Assembly: GCA_021648755.1 (NCBI GenBank) | Contig: JAKISG010000004.1 | Location: forward strand, 62,001 to 126,000 | Direction of reading: 5' to 3' | Origin: Flavobacteriaceae bacterium | GTDB lineage: Bacteria; Bacteroidota; Bacteroidia; Flavobacteriales; Flavobacteriaceae | Length of the DNA: 64,000 bases | Part shown: in pieces, positions 1 to 9,021 of the stretch | Position numbering within the stretch: position 1 is the first letter of the stretch | How the letters are laid out: every line of letters begins with the position of its first letter | Notes under the pieces: model-generated | Database searches by the model: none | What the model was told of the DNA's origin: nothing | Seen by the model: the letters and a program-made list of their open reading frames with translations, nothing else | Made by a program: the position numbers and the translations under genes

Positions 1-1
1 T

Positions 2-2020
2 TTTGGAGGATTACAAAAAATAGATGTACACAGTATAGAGCAAGGTAAAAGTGTAAAACAAGAAGCAATTAAATTAATTTATGACGAACGAGATATTCTA
101 TACATAAGTATTCATTCCTTACATAAAATCTCTAAATATAGCGGAAAAGACAGTAAGACTCCTAAAATATTTAAATTAGGGTCAGGAGTTTGGAAAAAAT
201 TAAAGCAAAAAACTAAAAGTAAAATAAAGCATATTGCCTATAATTTAATTCAATTATACGCAAAACGTAAAACACAAAAAGGCTATGCTTTTTCTCCAGA
301 TACATCTATGCAACACGAATTAGAAGCAAGTTTTATATACGAAGATACACCAGATCAATTTAAAGCAACCCAAGAAGTGAAAACCGATATGGAACACGAA
401 CGACCAATGGATAGGTTAGTTTGTGGAGATGTAGGTTTTGGCAAGACAGAAATTGCCATTCGTGCCGCCTTTAAAGCAGTAGATAACGGAAAACAAGTAG
501 CCATCTTAGTACCAACAACTATTTTAGCTTTTCAGCATTATAAAACTTTTACCGAAAGATTAAAAGACTTTCCAATAGTCATAAATTATTTAAACAGATT
601 TAGAACAACCAAACAACGCAATGAAGCAATTAAAGGCTTAAGTAACGGAAGTGTAGATATAATTATTGGCACACATCAATTAGTAAATCCAAAAATAAAA
701 TTTAAAGACCTAGGCTTATTAATTATAGACGAAGAGCAAAAATTTGGTGTAAACGTAAAAGATAAATTAAAAACGATTAAAGAAAATGTAGACACCCTAA
801 CATTAACAGCAACACCAATTCCAAGAACATTACAATTCTCGTTAATGGCAGCAAGAGACCTGTCTATTATTGCAACTGCTCCCCCAAACAGACACCCTAT
901 AGATAGTAATGTTATCCGTTTTAAAGAAGAAATAATTCGAGACGCAGTACAGTATGAAGTTTCACGTGGCGGGCAAGTATTTTTTATACACAATAGAATA
1001 GAAAATATAAAGGAAGTAGCTGGTTTAATTCAACGATTAGTTCCAAATGCAAAAACCAGAATTGGTCACGGTCAAATGGAAGGCAAAAAATTAGAAGAAT
1101 TAATGCTTGCCTTTATGAATAATGAATTTGATGTATTAGTCTCTACAACAATTGTCGAAAGTGGTTTAGATGTACCAAATGCAAATACTATTTTTATAAA
1201 TAACGCAAATAATTTTGGATTATCAGACCTACATCAAATGCGAGGTAGAGTAGGTAGATCAAATAAAAAAGCATTCTGTTATTTTATTACACCACCATAT
1301 CACATGATGAGTACAGATGCAAGAAAACGAATAGAAGCTTTGATTCTATTTAATGAATTAGGTAGCGGCATAAATATTGCCATGAAAGATTTAGAAATTA
1401 GAGGAGCAGGAGATTTATTAGGAGGCGAACAAAGCGGATTTATAAATGATATTGGTTTTGAAACTTATCAAAAAATACTAAATGAAGCCATTGAAGAACT
1501 CAAAGAAAAAGAATTTAAAGAACTCTACCAAGACCAACAAACCAACAAAATAAAAACCTATGTAAAAGAAGTACAAATTGATACAGATTTCGAAATTTTA
1601 ATACCAAATGATTATATAAATATTATTTCTGAAAGATTAACACTATACAGTGAATTAGGAAACCTTAATACTGAAGAAGAATTACAACTATTCGAAAAAA
1701 ATATAATAGACCGTTTTGGTGAAATACCAACCCAAATAGAAGACCTATTAAATTCCGTTAGAATAAAATGGTTGGCTCGAGAATTTGGAATCGAAAGAAT
1801 CATACTCAAACAAAAAAGAATGCTTGGCTATTTTATAGGTAACCAACAAAGTGATTTCTATCAATCTGATAAATTTACACAAATACTTAATTATGTACAG
1901 CAAAATAAAACGACCTGTGTAATGAAAGAAAAAGAAACTAAAAACGGATTACGTTTATTAATTACTTTTATTCATATTGACTCTGTTGAAAAAGCACTAG
2001 AAACTTTAAAACGTATTTAA
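2..2020 (+). CDS. mfd: Transcription-repair coupling factor Mfd, 3' part (5' truncated by window)
   Basis: The open frame runs in from the window edge (frame 2) and encodes the last 672 residues of Mfd, the ATP-dependent translocase that removes stalled RNA polymerase and recruits UvrA to damaged DNA. Visible in order are the C-terminal part of the RNA-polymerase-interacting region, a helicase motor with Walker A GDVGFGKTE (nt 425-451) and the DEEQ box (nt 728-739), the second RecA-like domain with the QMRGRVGRS motif, and the C-terminal TRCF domain. The ATG at 308 is internal; the frame is open upstream of it and the upstream protein sequence fits Mfd. A hairpin terminator follows at once. 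Identity is certain; the N-terminal UvrB-like region lies outside the window. Confidence 0.97.
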   Translation, partial: FGGLQKIDVHSIEQGKSVKQEAIKLIYDERDILYISIHSLHKISKYSGKDSKTPKIFKLGSGVWKKLKQKTKSKIKHIAYNLIQLYAKRKTQKGYAFSPDTSMQHELEASFIYEDTPDQFKATQEVKTDMEHERPMDRLVCGDVGFGKTEIAIRAAFKAVDNGKQVAILVPTTILAFQHYKTFTERLKDFPIVINYLNRFRTTKQRNEAIKGLSNGSVDIIIGTHQLVNPKIKFKDLGLLIIDEEQKFGVNVKDKLKTIKENVDTLTLTATPIPRTLQFSLMAARDLSIIATAPPNRHPIDSNVIRFKEEIIRDAVQYEVSRGGQVFFIHNRIENIKEVAGLIQRLVPNAKTRIGHGQMEGKKLEELMLAFMNNEFDVLVSTTIVESGLDVPNANTIFINNANNFGLSDLHQMRGRVGRSNKKAFCYFITPPYHMMSTDARKRIEALILFNELGSGINIAMKDLEIRGAGDLLGGEQSGFINDIGFETYQKILNEAIEELKEKEFKELYQDQQTNKIKTYVKEVQIDTDFEILIPNDYINIISERLTLYSELGNLNTEEELQLFEKNIIDRFGEIPTQIEDLLNSVRIKWLAREFGIERIILKQKRMLGYFIGNQQSDFYQSDKFTQILNYVQQNKTTCVMKEKETKNGLRLLITFIHIDSVEKALETLKRI

Positions 2021-2026
2021 AAGGAA

Positions 2027-2058
2027 AAAAGGCTGTTCTAAACAAGAAACAGCCTTTT
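2027..2058. terminator. Intrinsic terminator, probably bidirectional, between mfd and a convergent gene
   Basis: Inverted repeat AAAAGGCTGTT (2027-2037) / AACAGCCTTTT (2048-2058) with a 10-nt loop. It lies 6 nt after the mfd stop and 29 nt before the end of the convergent lipoprotein gene, with T runs on one side and A runs on the other, so it can serve both. Confidence 0.8.
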
Positions 2059-2087
2059 CGTAAAGTAAAATTAAGGGAATTCTACTT

Positions 2088-3218
2088 TTAAATACAATTT
2101 ATAAAATTTTGAGATATAAAACCTTCACAAGCCGCATAACAAGCATTATAATACTGATAAATTACAGTTAAACCGTTTGGTAATGTAACTTCTACACAAA
2201 CTGGATAATAATCATTTGAACAATTATCAAAACAATCAATAGTATTGGCACAATCTATATAATCTACTTCAGTAAAACCATCACATGTAGCAAAACAAGT
2301 ATTTTGATATACAAAAGTTAGTATTTGTCCATTGTTTTCAAATTCTGTACAAACAGCTGGTCCAGATGTTGGACAATTATCCAAACAATTAGCACTAAAA
2401 CAATTTCTCAATAAATTTTCTAAAGCCTCTATACTTGTAATAGTTTCCTCTTGGTTATTGTTTGTATCTATATTAAAAGGATAAATAAAATCAAATGTAT
2501 AATTTAAAAATACGGCATTTTCAAAATCAGATGTAGTATTAATTACTATAGTATTGCTATCAGTATCAATTATTGAAAATGGATAAATAAATTCAAAACA
2601 TAAAGCAAAATTAGTATTTATAGCGCTATTACAAGAAACAACAGCTTTTTCAGTAAAACCCTCACATATTGCATAACAAATATTTGGAAACTCCAACGTA
2701 AAATTACCACCATTTAAATCTTGAATTTCAACACAAACAGGATTAAATATTTCTGTACAAACACAATCATTATTTTCAGTAATTCTCCGATTCTCTAAAA
2801 GTTGAATAAATTCAGATTCATCATTAATTGTTTTAATTTGAATACCACCATTAACAAAAGTTTTTATATTAAAAGGAAACGTAATACCATTAACAAACAA
2901 ACTATCTGTCATAGCAACCATAACAGTTACTAAACTTTGAAAATTCTCAATAACCACCTCAGTACCATTATTATAAGACAATGTATTTGGATAAATAAAT
3001 TCAAAACCAAAATCAAAAATAATATTTCCGACTAGATTTTCTTCATTGTTTAGAGAACCATCTGTGTTAAAATGAGTTTTTAACACTGTCAATGCTATTT
3101 TTATAGCATCGCTTTCTGTAGGTGTTTCTGTGGTTTCTAGAATAGAAATATCATTTTTACAAGAAAAAAAAATAATTAGTATAATTGCTAAAAAGAGAAA
3201 TTTATTTTTATAATTCAT
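2088..3218 (-). CDS. Lipoprotein with three Kazal-like cysteine modules
   Basis: A 376-aa protein with a lipoprotein signal (hydrophobic stretch ending FFSC, Cys20). Two kinds of module alternate. FxFxYP-containing segments occur near residues 70-120, 207-235 and 240-270. Six-cysteine modules lie near 152-196, 278-323 and 329-375. Module 1 has cysteines at 152, 154, 162, 181, 185 and 196, with PVC and NxCYAxCEGF signatures that match the C-x-C-x7-C...Y/F..N.C.A.C layout of Kazal-type serine protease inhibitors. It is paralogous to the lipoprotein at 44442-45605 and aligns with it without net gap over the first 196 residues. A putative ECF-type promoter motif lies 50 nt upstream (3269-3293). 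Protease inhibition is inferred from the cysteine pattern only; these modules could have another binding role. Confidence 0.75.
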   Translation of the reverse strand: MNYKNKFLFLAIILIIFFSCKNDISILETTETPTESDAIKIALTVLKTHFNTDGSLNNEENLVGNIIFDFGFEFIYPNTLSYNNGTEVVIENFQSLVTVMVAMTDSLFVNGITFPFNIKTFVNGGIQIKTINDESEFIQLLENRRITENNDCVCTEIFNPVCVEIQDLNGGNFTLEFPNICYAICEGFTEKAVVSCNSAINTNFALCFEFIYPFSIIDTDSNTIVINTTSDFENAVFLNYTFDFIYPFNIDTNNNQEETITSIEALENLLRNCFSANCLDNCPTSGPAVCTEFENNGQILTFVYQNTCFATCDGFTEVDYIDCANTIDCFDNCSNDYYPVCVEVTLPNGLTVIYQYYNACYAACEGFISQNFINCI

Positions 3219-3268
3219 AAATAAAAGAACCCCTGTAAGAGTTGATATTGTTTTCTTTTAATTAAAAA

Positions 3269-3293
3269 ACAATGATTAAAGTGTTAACCCTAC
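3269..3293 (-). promoter_or_regulatory. Putative ECF-sigma promoter motif upstream of Kazal-like lipoprotein (degenerate copy)
   Basis: On the minus strand the sequence reads GTAGGGTTAAC, then on to CATTGT, with 8 nt between GGGTTAAC and CATTGT. This is the spacing of the three better copies (29729-29753, 43759-43783, 44363-44387), which read GGGTTTTT-N8-TATTGT. It differs at three T positions of the first box and at the first base of the second. It lies 50 nt before the start codon, like the 54 nt at the paralogous lipoprotein. Confidence 0.5.
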
Positions 3294-3413
3294 CCAAAAT
3301 ATTAAAAACATTAGAATTTGGATGTTATATTTTCTAAGACAAAACTACAAATTAGCCTATGAAATGTTTATATTTATTTGTAATTTTGTACTTCAAATTT
3401 TAAAACACATAAA

Positions 3414-4952
3414 ATGTCATTTAATATAAAAAATGTCTTAGATCAACTAGGAATAAAAGATATAAATAATGGAGTTTCAACAGGTTCAAATAATTTTGGA
3501 AATGGAGAAGCTATCGCTTCTTTTTCACCTGTCGATGGTAAGTATATTGCAAAAGTTACTACAACTACACAAACAGATTTTGATAAAGTTATTGTAACTG
3601 CACAAAACGCCTTTAAGGAGTTTAGACAAATTCCATCACCAAAAAGAGGAGAAATAGTACGTCAGTTTGGCGATAAATTAAGAACGTTAAAACAACCTTT
3701 AGGCGAATTAGTTTCTTATGAAATGGGAAAATCTTTACAAGAAGGCTTAGGCGAAGTACAAGAAATGATAGATATATGTGACTTTGCAGTTGGTTTATCA
3801 AGACAATTATATGGTTTTACTATGCACTCCGAAAGACCTGGACATAGAATGTACGATCAATACCACCCCTTAGGAATTGTAGGTATTATTTCTGCATTTA
3901 ATTTTCCTGTTGCAGTTTGGGCTTGGAATACAGCTTTAGCATGGGTTGCTGGTGATGTTTGTATCTGGAAACCATCAGAAAAAGCACCCTTATGTAGCAT
4001 TGCCTGCCAAAATATTATTGCAAGTGTTTTAAAAGATAACAATTTACCTGAAGGAATTTCATGTATTGTAAATGGAAATTATGAAGTAGGTCAATTGTTA
4101 ACTTCTAATAAAAATGTGCCATTAATTTCGGCTACTGGCTCTACAAGAATGGGTAAAATTGTTGCTCAAGAAGTTGCAGGAAGATTAGGTAGAAGCTTAT
4201 TAGAATTAGGAGGTAACAATGCAATAATCATCACACCAAGCGCAGACTTAGATATGACAATCATTGGTGCAGCCTTTGGCGCAGTTGGCACTTGTGGTCA
4301 ACGTTGTACATCTACCAGAAGATTAATAATTCACGAAGATGTTTATGCTATCGTAAGAGATAAATTAGTTGCCGCTTATGGGCAATTAAAAATTGGTAGC
4401 CCGTTAGATGAAAGTAAACACGTTGGTCCTTTAATTGATAAAGAATCGGTAGCAACTTATTTAAATGCTATAAAACAAGTAAAAGAACAAGGCGGAAAAA
4501 TGCTAGTAGAAGGCAAGCAACTTATAGGTGAAGGTTACCAAAGCGGTTGTTATGTTTCACCAAGTATTGCAGAGGTAGAAAATGATTATGCTATTGTACA
4601 ACACGAAACTTTTGCACCTTTACTATTTTTAATTAAGTACAAAGGAACTTTAGAGAATGCCATTGAATTACAAAATAATGTGGCTCAAGGCTTATCCTCT
4701 GCAATTATGACAAATAACATGCGTGAGTCTGAAAAATTCTTGTCATATGCAGGTTCTGATTGTGGTATTGCTAATGTAAATATTGGTACATCAGGCGCAG
4801 AAATAGGAGGTGCTTTTGGTGGTGAAAAAGAAACTGGTGGCGGTCGTGAATCTGGATCAGATGCTTGGAAAGTTTATATGCGAAGACAAACAAATACCAT
4901 TAATTATACTGCAAATTTACCTTTAGCACAAGGAATTAAGTTTGATTTATAA
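3414..4952 (+). CDS. ALDH7-family aldehyde dehydrogenase (alpha-aminoadipic semialdehyde dehydrogenase-like)
   Basis: A 512-aa NAD-dependent aldehyde dehydrogenase. The catalytic Cys298 lies in GQRCTSTRRL and the general-base Glu264 in ELGGNN. Overall sequence (QYHPLGIVGIISAFNFPVAVW, GGGRESGSDAWKVYMRR) places it in the ALDH7/antiquitin group, whose usual substrate is alpha-aminoadipic semialdehyde (piperideine-6-carboxylate) in lysine catabolism. The ATG at 3414 is close after a Bacteroidota-type -7 element TAATTTTG (3381-3388). It appears monocistronic. A saccharopine dehydrogenase-like protein at 61599 could act in the same pathway. Family assignment is secure; the in vivo substrate is inferred. 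Confidence 0.9.
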   Translation: MSFNIKNVLDQLGIKDINNGVSTGSNNFGNGEAIASFSPVDGKYIAKVTTTTQTDFDKVIVTAQNAFKEFRQIPSPKRGEIVRQFGDKLRTLKQPLGELVSYEMGKSLQEGLGEVQEMIDICDFAVGLSRQLYGFTMHSERPGHRMYDQYHPLGIVGIISAFNFPVAVWAWNTALAWVAGDVCIWKPSEKAPLCSIACQNIIASVLKDNNLPEGISCIVNGNYEVGQLLTSNKNVPLISATGSTRMGKIVAQEVAGRLGRSLLELGGNNAIIITPSADLDMTIIGAAFGAVGTCGQRCTSTRRLIIHEDVYAIVRDKLVAAYGQLKIGSPLDESKHVGPLIDKESVATYLNAIKQVKEQGGKMLVEGKQLIGEGYQSGCYVSPSIAEVENDYAIVQHETFAPLLFLIKYKGTLENAIELQNNVAQGLSSAIMTNNMRESEKFLSYAGSDCGIANVNIGTSGAEIGGAFGGEKETGGGRESGSDAWKVYMRRQTNTINYTANLPLAQGIKFDL

Positions 4953-5016
4953 ATAATAAAATTAATTTTATTTTGAATTTAAGGATAACCACGAACGATT
5001 CTGCTATTTTAGAAAA

Positions 5017-5136
5017 TTAACAACCACAATCTGGATTACAATCTTTATTTTGGTTTGGCTTAAAAAATATTTTTCTCACTAAATATAAAACAGCTAAACC
5101 TAAAATGACATACACTATTATTTCTTGAAACCCCAT
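5017..5136 (-). CDS. FeoB-associated Cys-rich membrane protein, 39 aa
   Basis: A short gene encoding MGFQEIIVYVILGLAVLYLV, then a basic stretch (RKIFFKPNQNK) and the cysteine tail DCNPDCGC before the stop. One N-terminal transmembrane helix, a positive cytosolic segment and a C-terminal CxxxCxC cluster are the layout of the small proteins annotated as FeoB-associated Cys-rich membrane proteins in Flavobacteriia. Their role in ferrous iron uptake is assumed from association. No feoA or feoB is adjacent here, so this copy is an orphan between an aldehyde dehydrogenase and pdxJ. The start is the only ATG in frame. Confidence 0.7.
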   Translation of the reverse strand: MGFQEIIVYVILGLAVLYLVRKIFFKPNQNKDCNPDCGC

Positions 5137-5154
5137 TATTTTTTAATTTAAAAA

Positions 5155-5871
5155 CTAACGATTTAACCTATAAAGATACATATTAACCACATTTTGTAAG
5201 CCTAAATATAAAGCTTCTGAAATTAAAGCATGACCAATAGACACTTCTAATAAATTAGGAATATTTTTCGCAAAAAATTCAATATTATCTAAACTTAAAT
5301 CGTGACCCGCATTTATACCTAACCCTAATTTAGTTGCTAAAACAGCACTTTTAATATATGGTTTTATGGCACTTGAATTTCCTTTTGCATATTGCTTTGC
5401 AAATTTTTCAGTATATAACTCAATTCTATCTGCTCCTATTTTTGCAGTTGCATTAATTAAATCTAAATCAGTGTCCATAAAAATAGAAGTACGTATATTA
5501 TTACGTTTAAACTCCGTTACAATTTCAGTTAAAAAGGATTTGTGCTTAATAGTATTCCAACCAGCATTAGATGTTATTGCGTTTACAGCATCTGGCACTA
5601 AAGTTACTTGATCTGGCTTATTTGCTAAAACTAAATCTATAAATTTTTTATTTGGATTACCCTCAATATTAAACTCGGTTGTAATAATAGACTTTAAATT
5701 AGAGACATCTTTATATTTAATATGTCGCTCATCTGGTCTTGGGTGAATTGTAATTCCTTTAGCGCCAAATTCTTGTATGTCAATGGCTGCTTGTACCAAA
5801 TTTGGAGAATCTCCTCCTCTAGCATTTCTTAAAGTTGCAATTTTATTAATGTTAACACTTAACCTTATCAT
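5155..5871 (-). CDS. pdxJ: Pyridoxine 5'-phosphate synthase
   Basis: A 238-aa TIM-barrel enzyme that condenses 1-deoxy-D-xylulose 5-phosphate with 3-amino-2-oxopropyl phosphate to form pyridoxine 5'-phosphate, the last ring-forming step of the DXP-dependent vitamin B6 pathway. Characteristic segments are LSVNINKIATLRNARGG at the N-terminus, ITIHPRPDERHI, and the C-terminal GHALISEALYLGL. Length is typical of PdxJ. It is divergent from the CBS-domain gene at 5935, with about 60 nt between them. Confidence 0.96.
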   Translation of the reverse strand: MIRLSVNINKIATLRNARGGDSPNLVQAAIDIQEFGAKGITIHPRPDERHIKYKDVSNLKSIITTEFNIEGNPNKKFIDLVLANKPDQVTLVPDAVNAITSNAGWNTIKHKSFLTEIVTEFKRNNIRTSIFMDTDLDLINATAKIGADRIELYTEKFAKQYAKGNSSAIKPYIKSAVLATKLGLGINAGHDLSLDNIEFFAKNIPNLLEVSIGHALISEALYLGLQNVVNMYLYRLNR

Positions 5872-5934
5872 TAGTTTTATTTATTAGCAAAATTACTATT
5901 AAGTTCTGATTTTTTACTTATTTTGCATATAATT

Positions 5935-6594
5935 ATGCAGACTATTGATTACATAGTAAACGATGTAAAAGCATTACATCTAAATGACACTATAAATAAA
6001 GCAAAACTTTTATTTAAAGAATTGATATTTACACATATCCCTGTTATAAATAACAATAATTTATTAGGCCTTATTGCTGAAAGTGACATACATACTTTAG
6101 AAAATGACGCTACAAAAATAGAAGAAATTCAATACCTTTTTGAATCATTTTATACCATAGAAAATGTAAATTGGTTTGATTTGTTAAAAAATTTCGCCTC
6201 AAATAAAGCGAATATCATACCTGTTTTAGATAAAAATAAAAAATATGTAGGTTATTTTGAATTAACCGACATTCTTCATTTTTTTAACAACACGCCATTT
6301 TTAAAAGAGAACGGAACTATCTTAGTAGTTTCAAAAAATAAAGAAAATTATTCCTTAAGCGAAGTTTCTCAGATTATTGAAAGAAATGATGCTAAATTAT
6401 TTGGTGCATTTATTTCAAAATCAGAAGATAACATTATTGAAATAACACTTAAGTTAAGTACGCAAAATATTAATGAAATAATTCAAACATTTAGAAGATA
6501 CGATTACACCATAGTTATTGATATTAAAGAAGATGATTATTTAAACAACCTAAAAGAACGCTCCAAATATTTACAAAAATACTTAAATATATAA
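5935..6594 (+). CDS. CBS-domain protein
   Basis: A 219-aa protein with a tandem CBS pair in its first ~125 residues (IPVINNNNLLGLIAESDI and IIPVLDKNKKYVGYFELTDILHFF) and an ACT-like C-terminal half. Such pairs bind adenosyl ligands, but no partner is known here. A frame-extending TTG at 5923 is less likely than the ATG at 5935, which gives MQTIDYIVNDVKALHLNDTI, the expected first strand. It sits 2 nt before nadK and is surely cotranscribed with it, an arrangement I recall as common in Flavobacteriia. Regulation of NAD kinase or of membrane biogenesis by nucleotide levels is only a guess. Confidence 0.85.
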   Translation: MQTIDYIVNDVKALHLNDTINKAKLLFKELIFTHIPVINNNNLLGLIAESDIHTLENDATKIEEIQYLFESFYTIENVNWFDLLKNFASNKANIIPVLDKNKKYVGYFELTDILHFFNNTPFLKENGTILVVSKNKENYSLSEVSQIIERNDAKLFGAFISKSEDNIIEITLKLSTQNINEIIQTFRRYDYTIVIDIKEDDYLNNLKERSKYLQKYLNI

Positions 6595-6596
6595 AA

Positions 6597-7484
6597 ATGA
6601 AAATAGGTATTTACGGACAATCTTATAAAAAAGAAACAGCAATTTATATTGATGAATTATTAAATATACTTCAAGAAAATAATATTGAAGTTTTTATTGA
6701 AGTTTTTTTTTATAACTTAATACAACAAGAAAATAATACAACAAGAAAATACAAAACCTTTTCTAATTATAAAGACCTAAATAATACATATAATCTTTTA
6801 CTATCTGTTGGTGGTGATGGTACTTTTTTAAGAGCAATTACCTATATACGTAACTCAAATATTCCAATTCTAGGAATAAATACTGGTCGTTTAGGCTTTT
6901 TGGCAAATATTAAAAAAGAAAATATAAAGGAAGCAATTATTGCCATTATAAAAAAGGAATATAGCCTTAGAGAAAGAACTATATTAAAAGTAACGACCAA
7001 ACCAGAAATTAAAGAATTACATGAAATAAACATTGCTTTAAACGAGGTCACCATAGTTAGAAAAAACACTACAGCAATGCTTACGTTAAAAACTTTTTTA
7101 GATAATGAATATCTAGCCACTTATTGGGCAGATGGTTTAATTTTTTCTACACCAACAGGATCTACAGGTTATTCATTAAGTTGTGGTGGACCAGTAATAA
7201 CACCATCTTCAAAAAGTTTACTAATAACACCTATTGCACCACACAATTTAAATGTAAGACCTTTAATTATTAATGACGATACTAAAATTAAAGTAACCTT
7301 ATTAGGTAGAGAAAAACAAGCACTTATTTCACTAGACTCTAGAATTATAACCATTCCTAAAGGTACTGAAGTTTTTATAAAAAAAGCAAGCTATTCTATA
7401 AAAACAATTCTTTTAAATAAGCAATCTTTCTTAAAAACACTTAGAGATAAATTACTTTGGGGAGAAGATATAAGAAATGTTTAA
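6597..7484 (+). CDS. nadK: NAD kinase
   Basis: A 295-aa NAD kinase that makes NADP+ from NAD+ and ATP or polyphosphate. It carries the signature GGDGTFL (residues 72-78, catalytic Asp74), the NTGRLGFLA motif, and the glycine-rich TPTGSTGYSLSCGGP segment. Length is normal. It is the second gene of a CBS-nadK pair with 2 nt between them. About 115 nt separate it from the DUF6089 gene, which has its own -7 element. Confidence 0.96.
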   Translation: MKIGIYGQSYKKETAIYIDELLNILQENNIEVFIEVFFYNLIQQENNTTRKYKTFSNYKDLNNTYNLLLSVGGDGTFLRAITYIRNSNIPILGINTGRLGFLANIKKENIKEAIIAIIKKEYSLRERTILKVTTKPEIKELHEINIALNEVTIVRKNTTAMLTLKTFLDNEYLATYWADGLIFSTPTGSTGYSLSCGGPVITPSSKSLLITPIAPHNLNVRPLIINDDTKIKVTLLGREKQALISLDSRIITIPKGTEVFIKKASYSIKTILLNKQSFLKTLRDKLLWGEDIRNV

Positions 7485-7600
7485 TCTTTTTTAGCAATAT
7501 TGTAGGTATTAATCGTTTATAAATGTAAGTATTAAATTTTACAGTTTAAATATTTAATAAACTGTATATAATTATTATCTTTGCAAACAATTTTTTATAA

Positions 7601-8281
7601 ATGAAAAAATACCTCATAATTTTAATCTTCTTTATAACCAATGTGCTGTTCTCCCAAATAAATGAACTCGGTATTTCATTAGGTGGTAGTAATTATATTG
7701 GAGATATTGGTGACACACAATATATTAACCCAAATGATATCGCAGTTGGTTTAGTTTATAAATGGAACTATAGTTCTAGAGTAGTCTATAGAGCAGATGC
7801 AACATATATAAAAATTGCAGCAGATGATGCAGAGGCTGGAAATGCAGCAAGAAAGACTAGAGGTTATAGTTTCAAAAATTCAGTAAAAGAATTTGCTATT
7901 GGTATTGAATATAATTATTATGATTATTCGATGATACAAGAAGGTTGGGCTTCAACACCGTATTTAATTGTACAACTTGCAATAAATAATTATAACGTTG
8001 CCGTTAGAGAAACAACCCCTAACAATTATGAAACAGAAGGAAAAACAAGTTTTACAATTCCGTTTGGAATAGGTTACAAAACTAAAATTGGCACTAATAT
8101 AGGTATTGCTATAGAAACTAAAGTTAGATATACTTTTGCTGATGATTTAGATTATAATAACCCTAATATTACACCAGATTTAACTTTCGGAAACCCAAAT
8201 AGTGATGATTGGTACGTTACAACAGGCATAACCATAGTATTAGGTTTTGGAAGAAAAGCTTGTTATAGTGACGTATTTTAA
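7601..8281 (+). CDS. DUF6089-type outer-membrane beta-barrel protein
   Basis: A 226-aa protein with a cleavable signal peptide (MKKYLIILIFFITNVLFSQ) followed by alternating beta strands with Gly/Tyr-rich turns (ELGISLGGSNYIGDIGDTQYI), the pattern of DUF6089 small barrels found beside uppS and bamA in Bacteroidota. A likely -7 element TATCTTTG lies at 7576-7583, though no good -33 box is visible. uppS starts 1 nt after its stop, so the two are probably translationally linked. Function is unknown; the context points to outer-membrane assembly. Confidence 0.85.
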   Translation: MKKYLIILIFFITNVLFSQINELGISLGGSNYIGDIGDTQYINPNDIAVGLVYKWNYSSRVVYRADATYIKIAADDAEAGNAARKTRGYSFKNSVKEFAIGIEYNYYDYSMIQEGWASTPYLIVQLAINNYNVAVRETTPNNYETEGKTSFTIPFGIGYKTKIGTNIGIAIETKVRYTFADDLDYNNPNITPDLTFGNPNSDDWYVTTGITIVLGFGRKACYSDVF

Positions 8282-8282
8282 G

Positions 8283-9020
8283 ATGCAAGAAAAATTACAA
8301 ATAGATAAAACGAAATTACCTAAACACATTGCAATCATTATGGATGGTAATGGTCGATGGGCAAAACAAAAAGGAAAACTCCGTGTTTTTGGTCATAAAA
8401 ATGGTGTTAAAGCGGTTAGAGATACTATTGAAGGTGCTGCACAAATAGGTATTAAAACGCTAACACTTTATACATTTTCTACAGAAAATTGGAAAAGACC
8501 AAAAAAAGAGGTAACTCTTTTAATGAATCTTTTAGTAACTTCATTAAAAAAAGAATTATCACTTCTACAAAAAAACAATATCCAATTACAAGCAATAGGT
8601 GATTTATCCAATCTACCTATTAAGGCACAAAAAGAATTACAGGAAGTTATTCAAAAAACAAAAAATAATAATCATTTAACCTTAAATTTAGCCATTAGTT
8701 ATTCTGCAAAAGAAGAAATTGTTAATGCTTTTAAAAAAATTTCTAAAAAAATTGTTAATAATGAACTTTTGATTGAAGAAATAAATGAAAATATTATAAA
8801 TAACCATTTATATACACGTAATTTGCCCCCCGTTGATTTAGTGATTAGAACAGGTGGTGAAAAAAGAATTAGCAATTTTTTATTATGGCAAATTGCATAT
8901 GCAGAATTATATTTTACAGACCTATTTTGGCCAGATTTCAGAAAAAAAAATTTAGAAAAATCCATTATAGATTATCAACAACGCGAAAGAAGATTTGGCA
9001 AAACTAGTGATCAATTATAA
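8283..9020 (+). CDS. uppS: Isoprenyl transferase (undecaprenyl diphosphate synthase)
   Basis: A 245-aa cis-prenyltransferase that makes undecaprenyl diphosphate, the lipid carrier for peptidoglycan and O-antigen. The catalytic signature IAIIMDGNGRWA has Asp21, and the C-terminal signature DLVIRTGGEKRISNFLLWQ is present with YAELYFTD...WPDF after it. An ATG 36 nt upstream in the same frame (8247) lies inside the DUF6089 gene; the start at 8283, 1 nt after that stop, gives the normal N-terminus. bamA follows 1 nt after the stop. Confidence 0.96.
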   Translation: MQEKLQIDKTKLPKHIAIIMDGNGRWAKQKGKLRVFGHKNGVKAVRDTIEGAAQIGIKTLTLYTFSTENWKRPKKEVTLLMNLLVTSLKKELSLLQKNNIQLQAIGDLSNLPIKAQKELQEVIQKTKNNNHLTLNLAISYSAKEEIVNAFKKISKKIVNNELLIEEINENIINNHLYTRNLPPVDLVIRTGGEKRISNFLLWQIAYAELYFTDLFWPDFRKKNLEKSIIDYQQRERRFGKTSDQL

Positions 9021-9021
9021 A

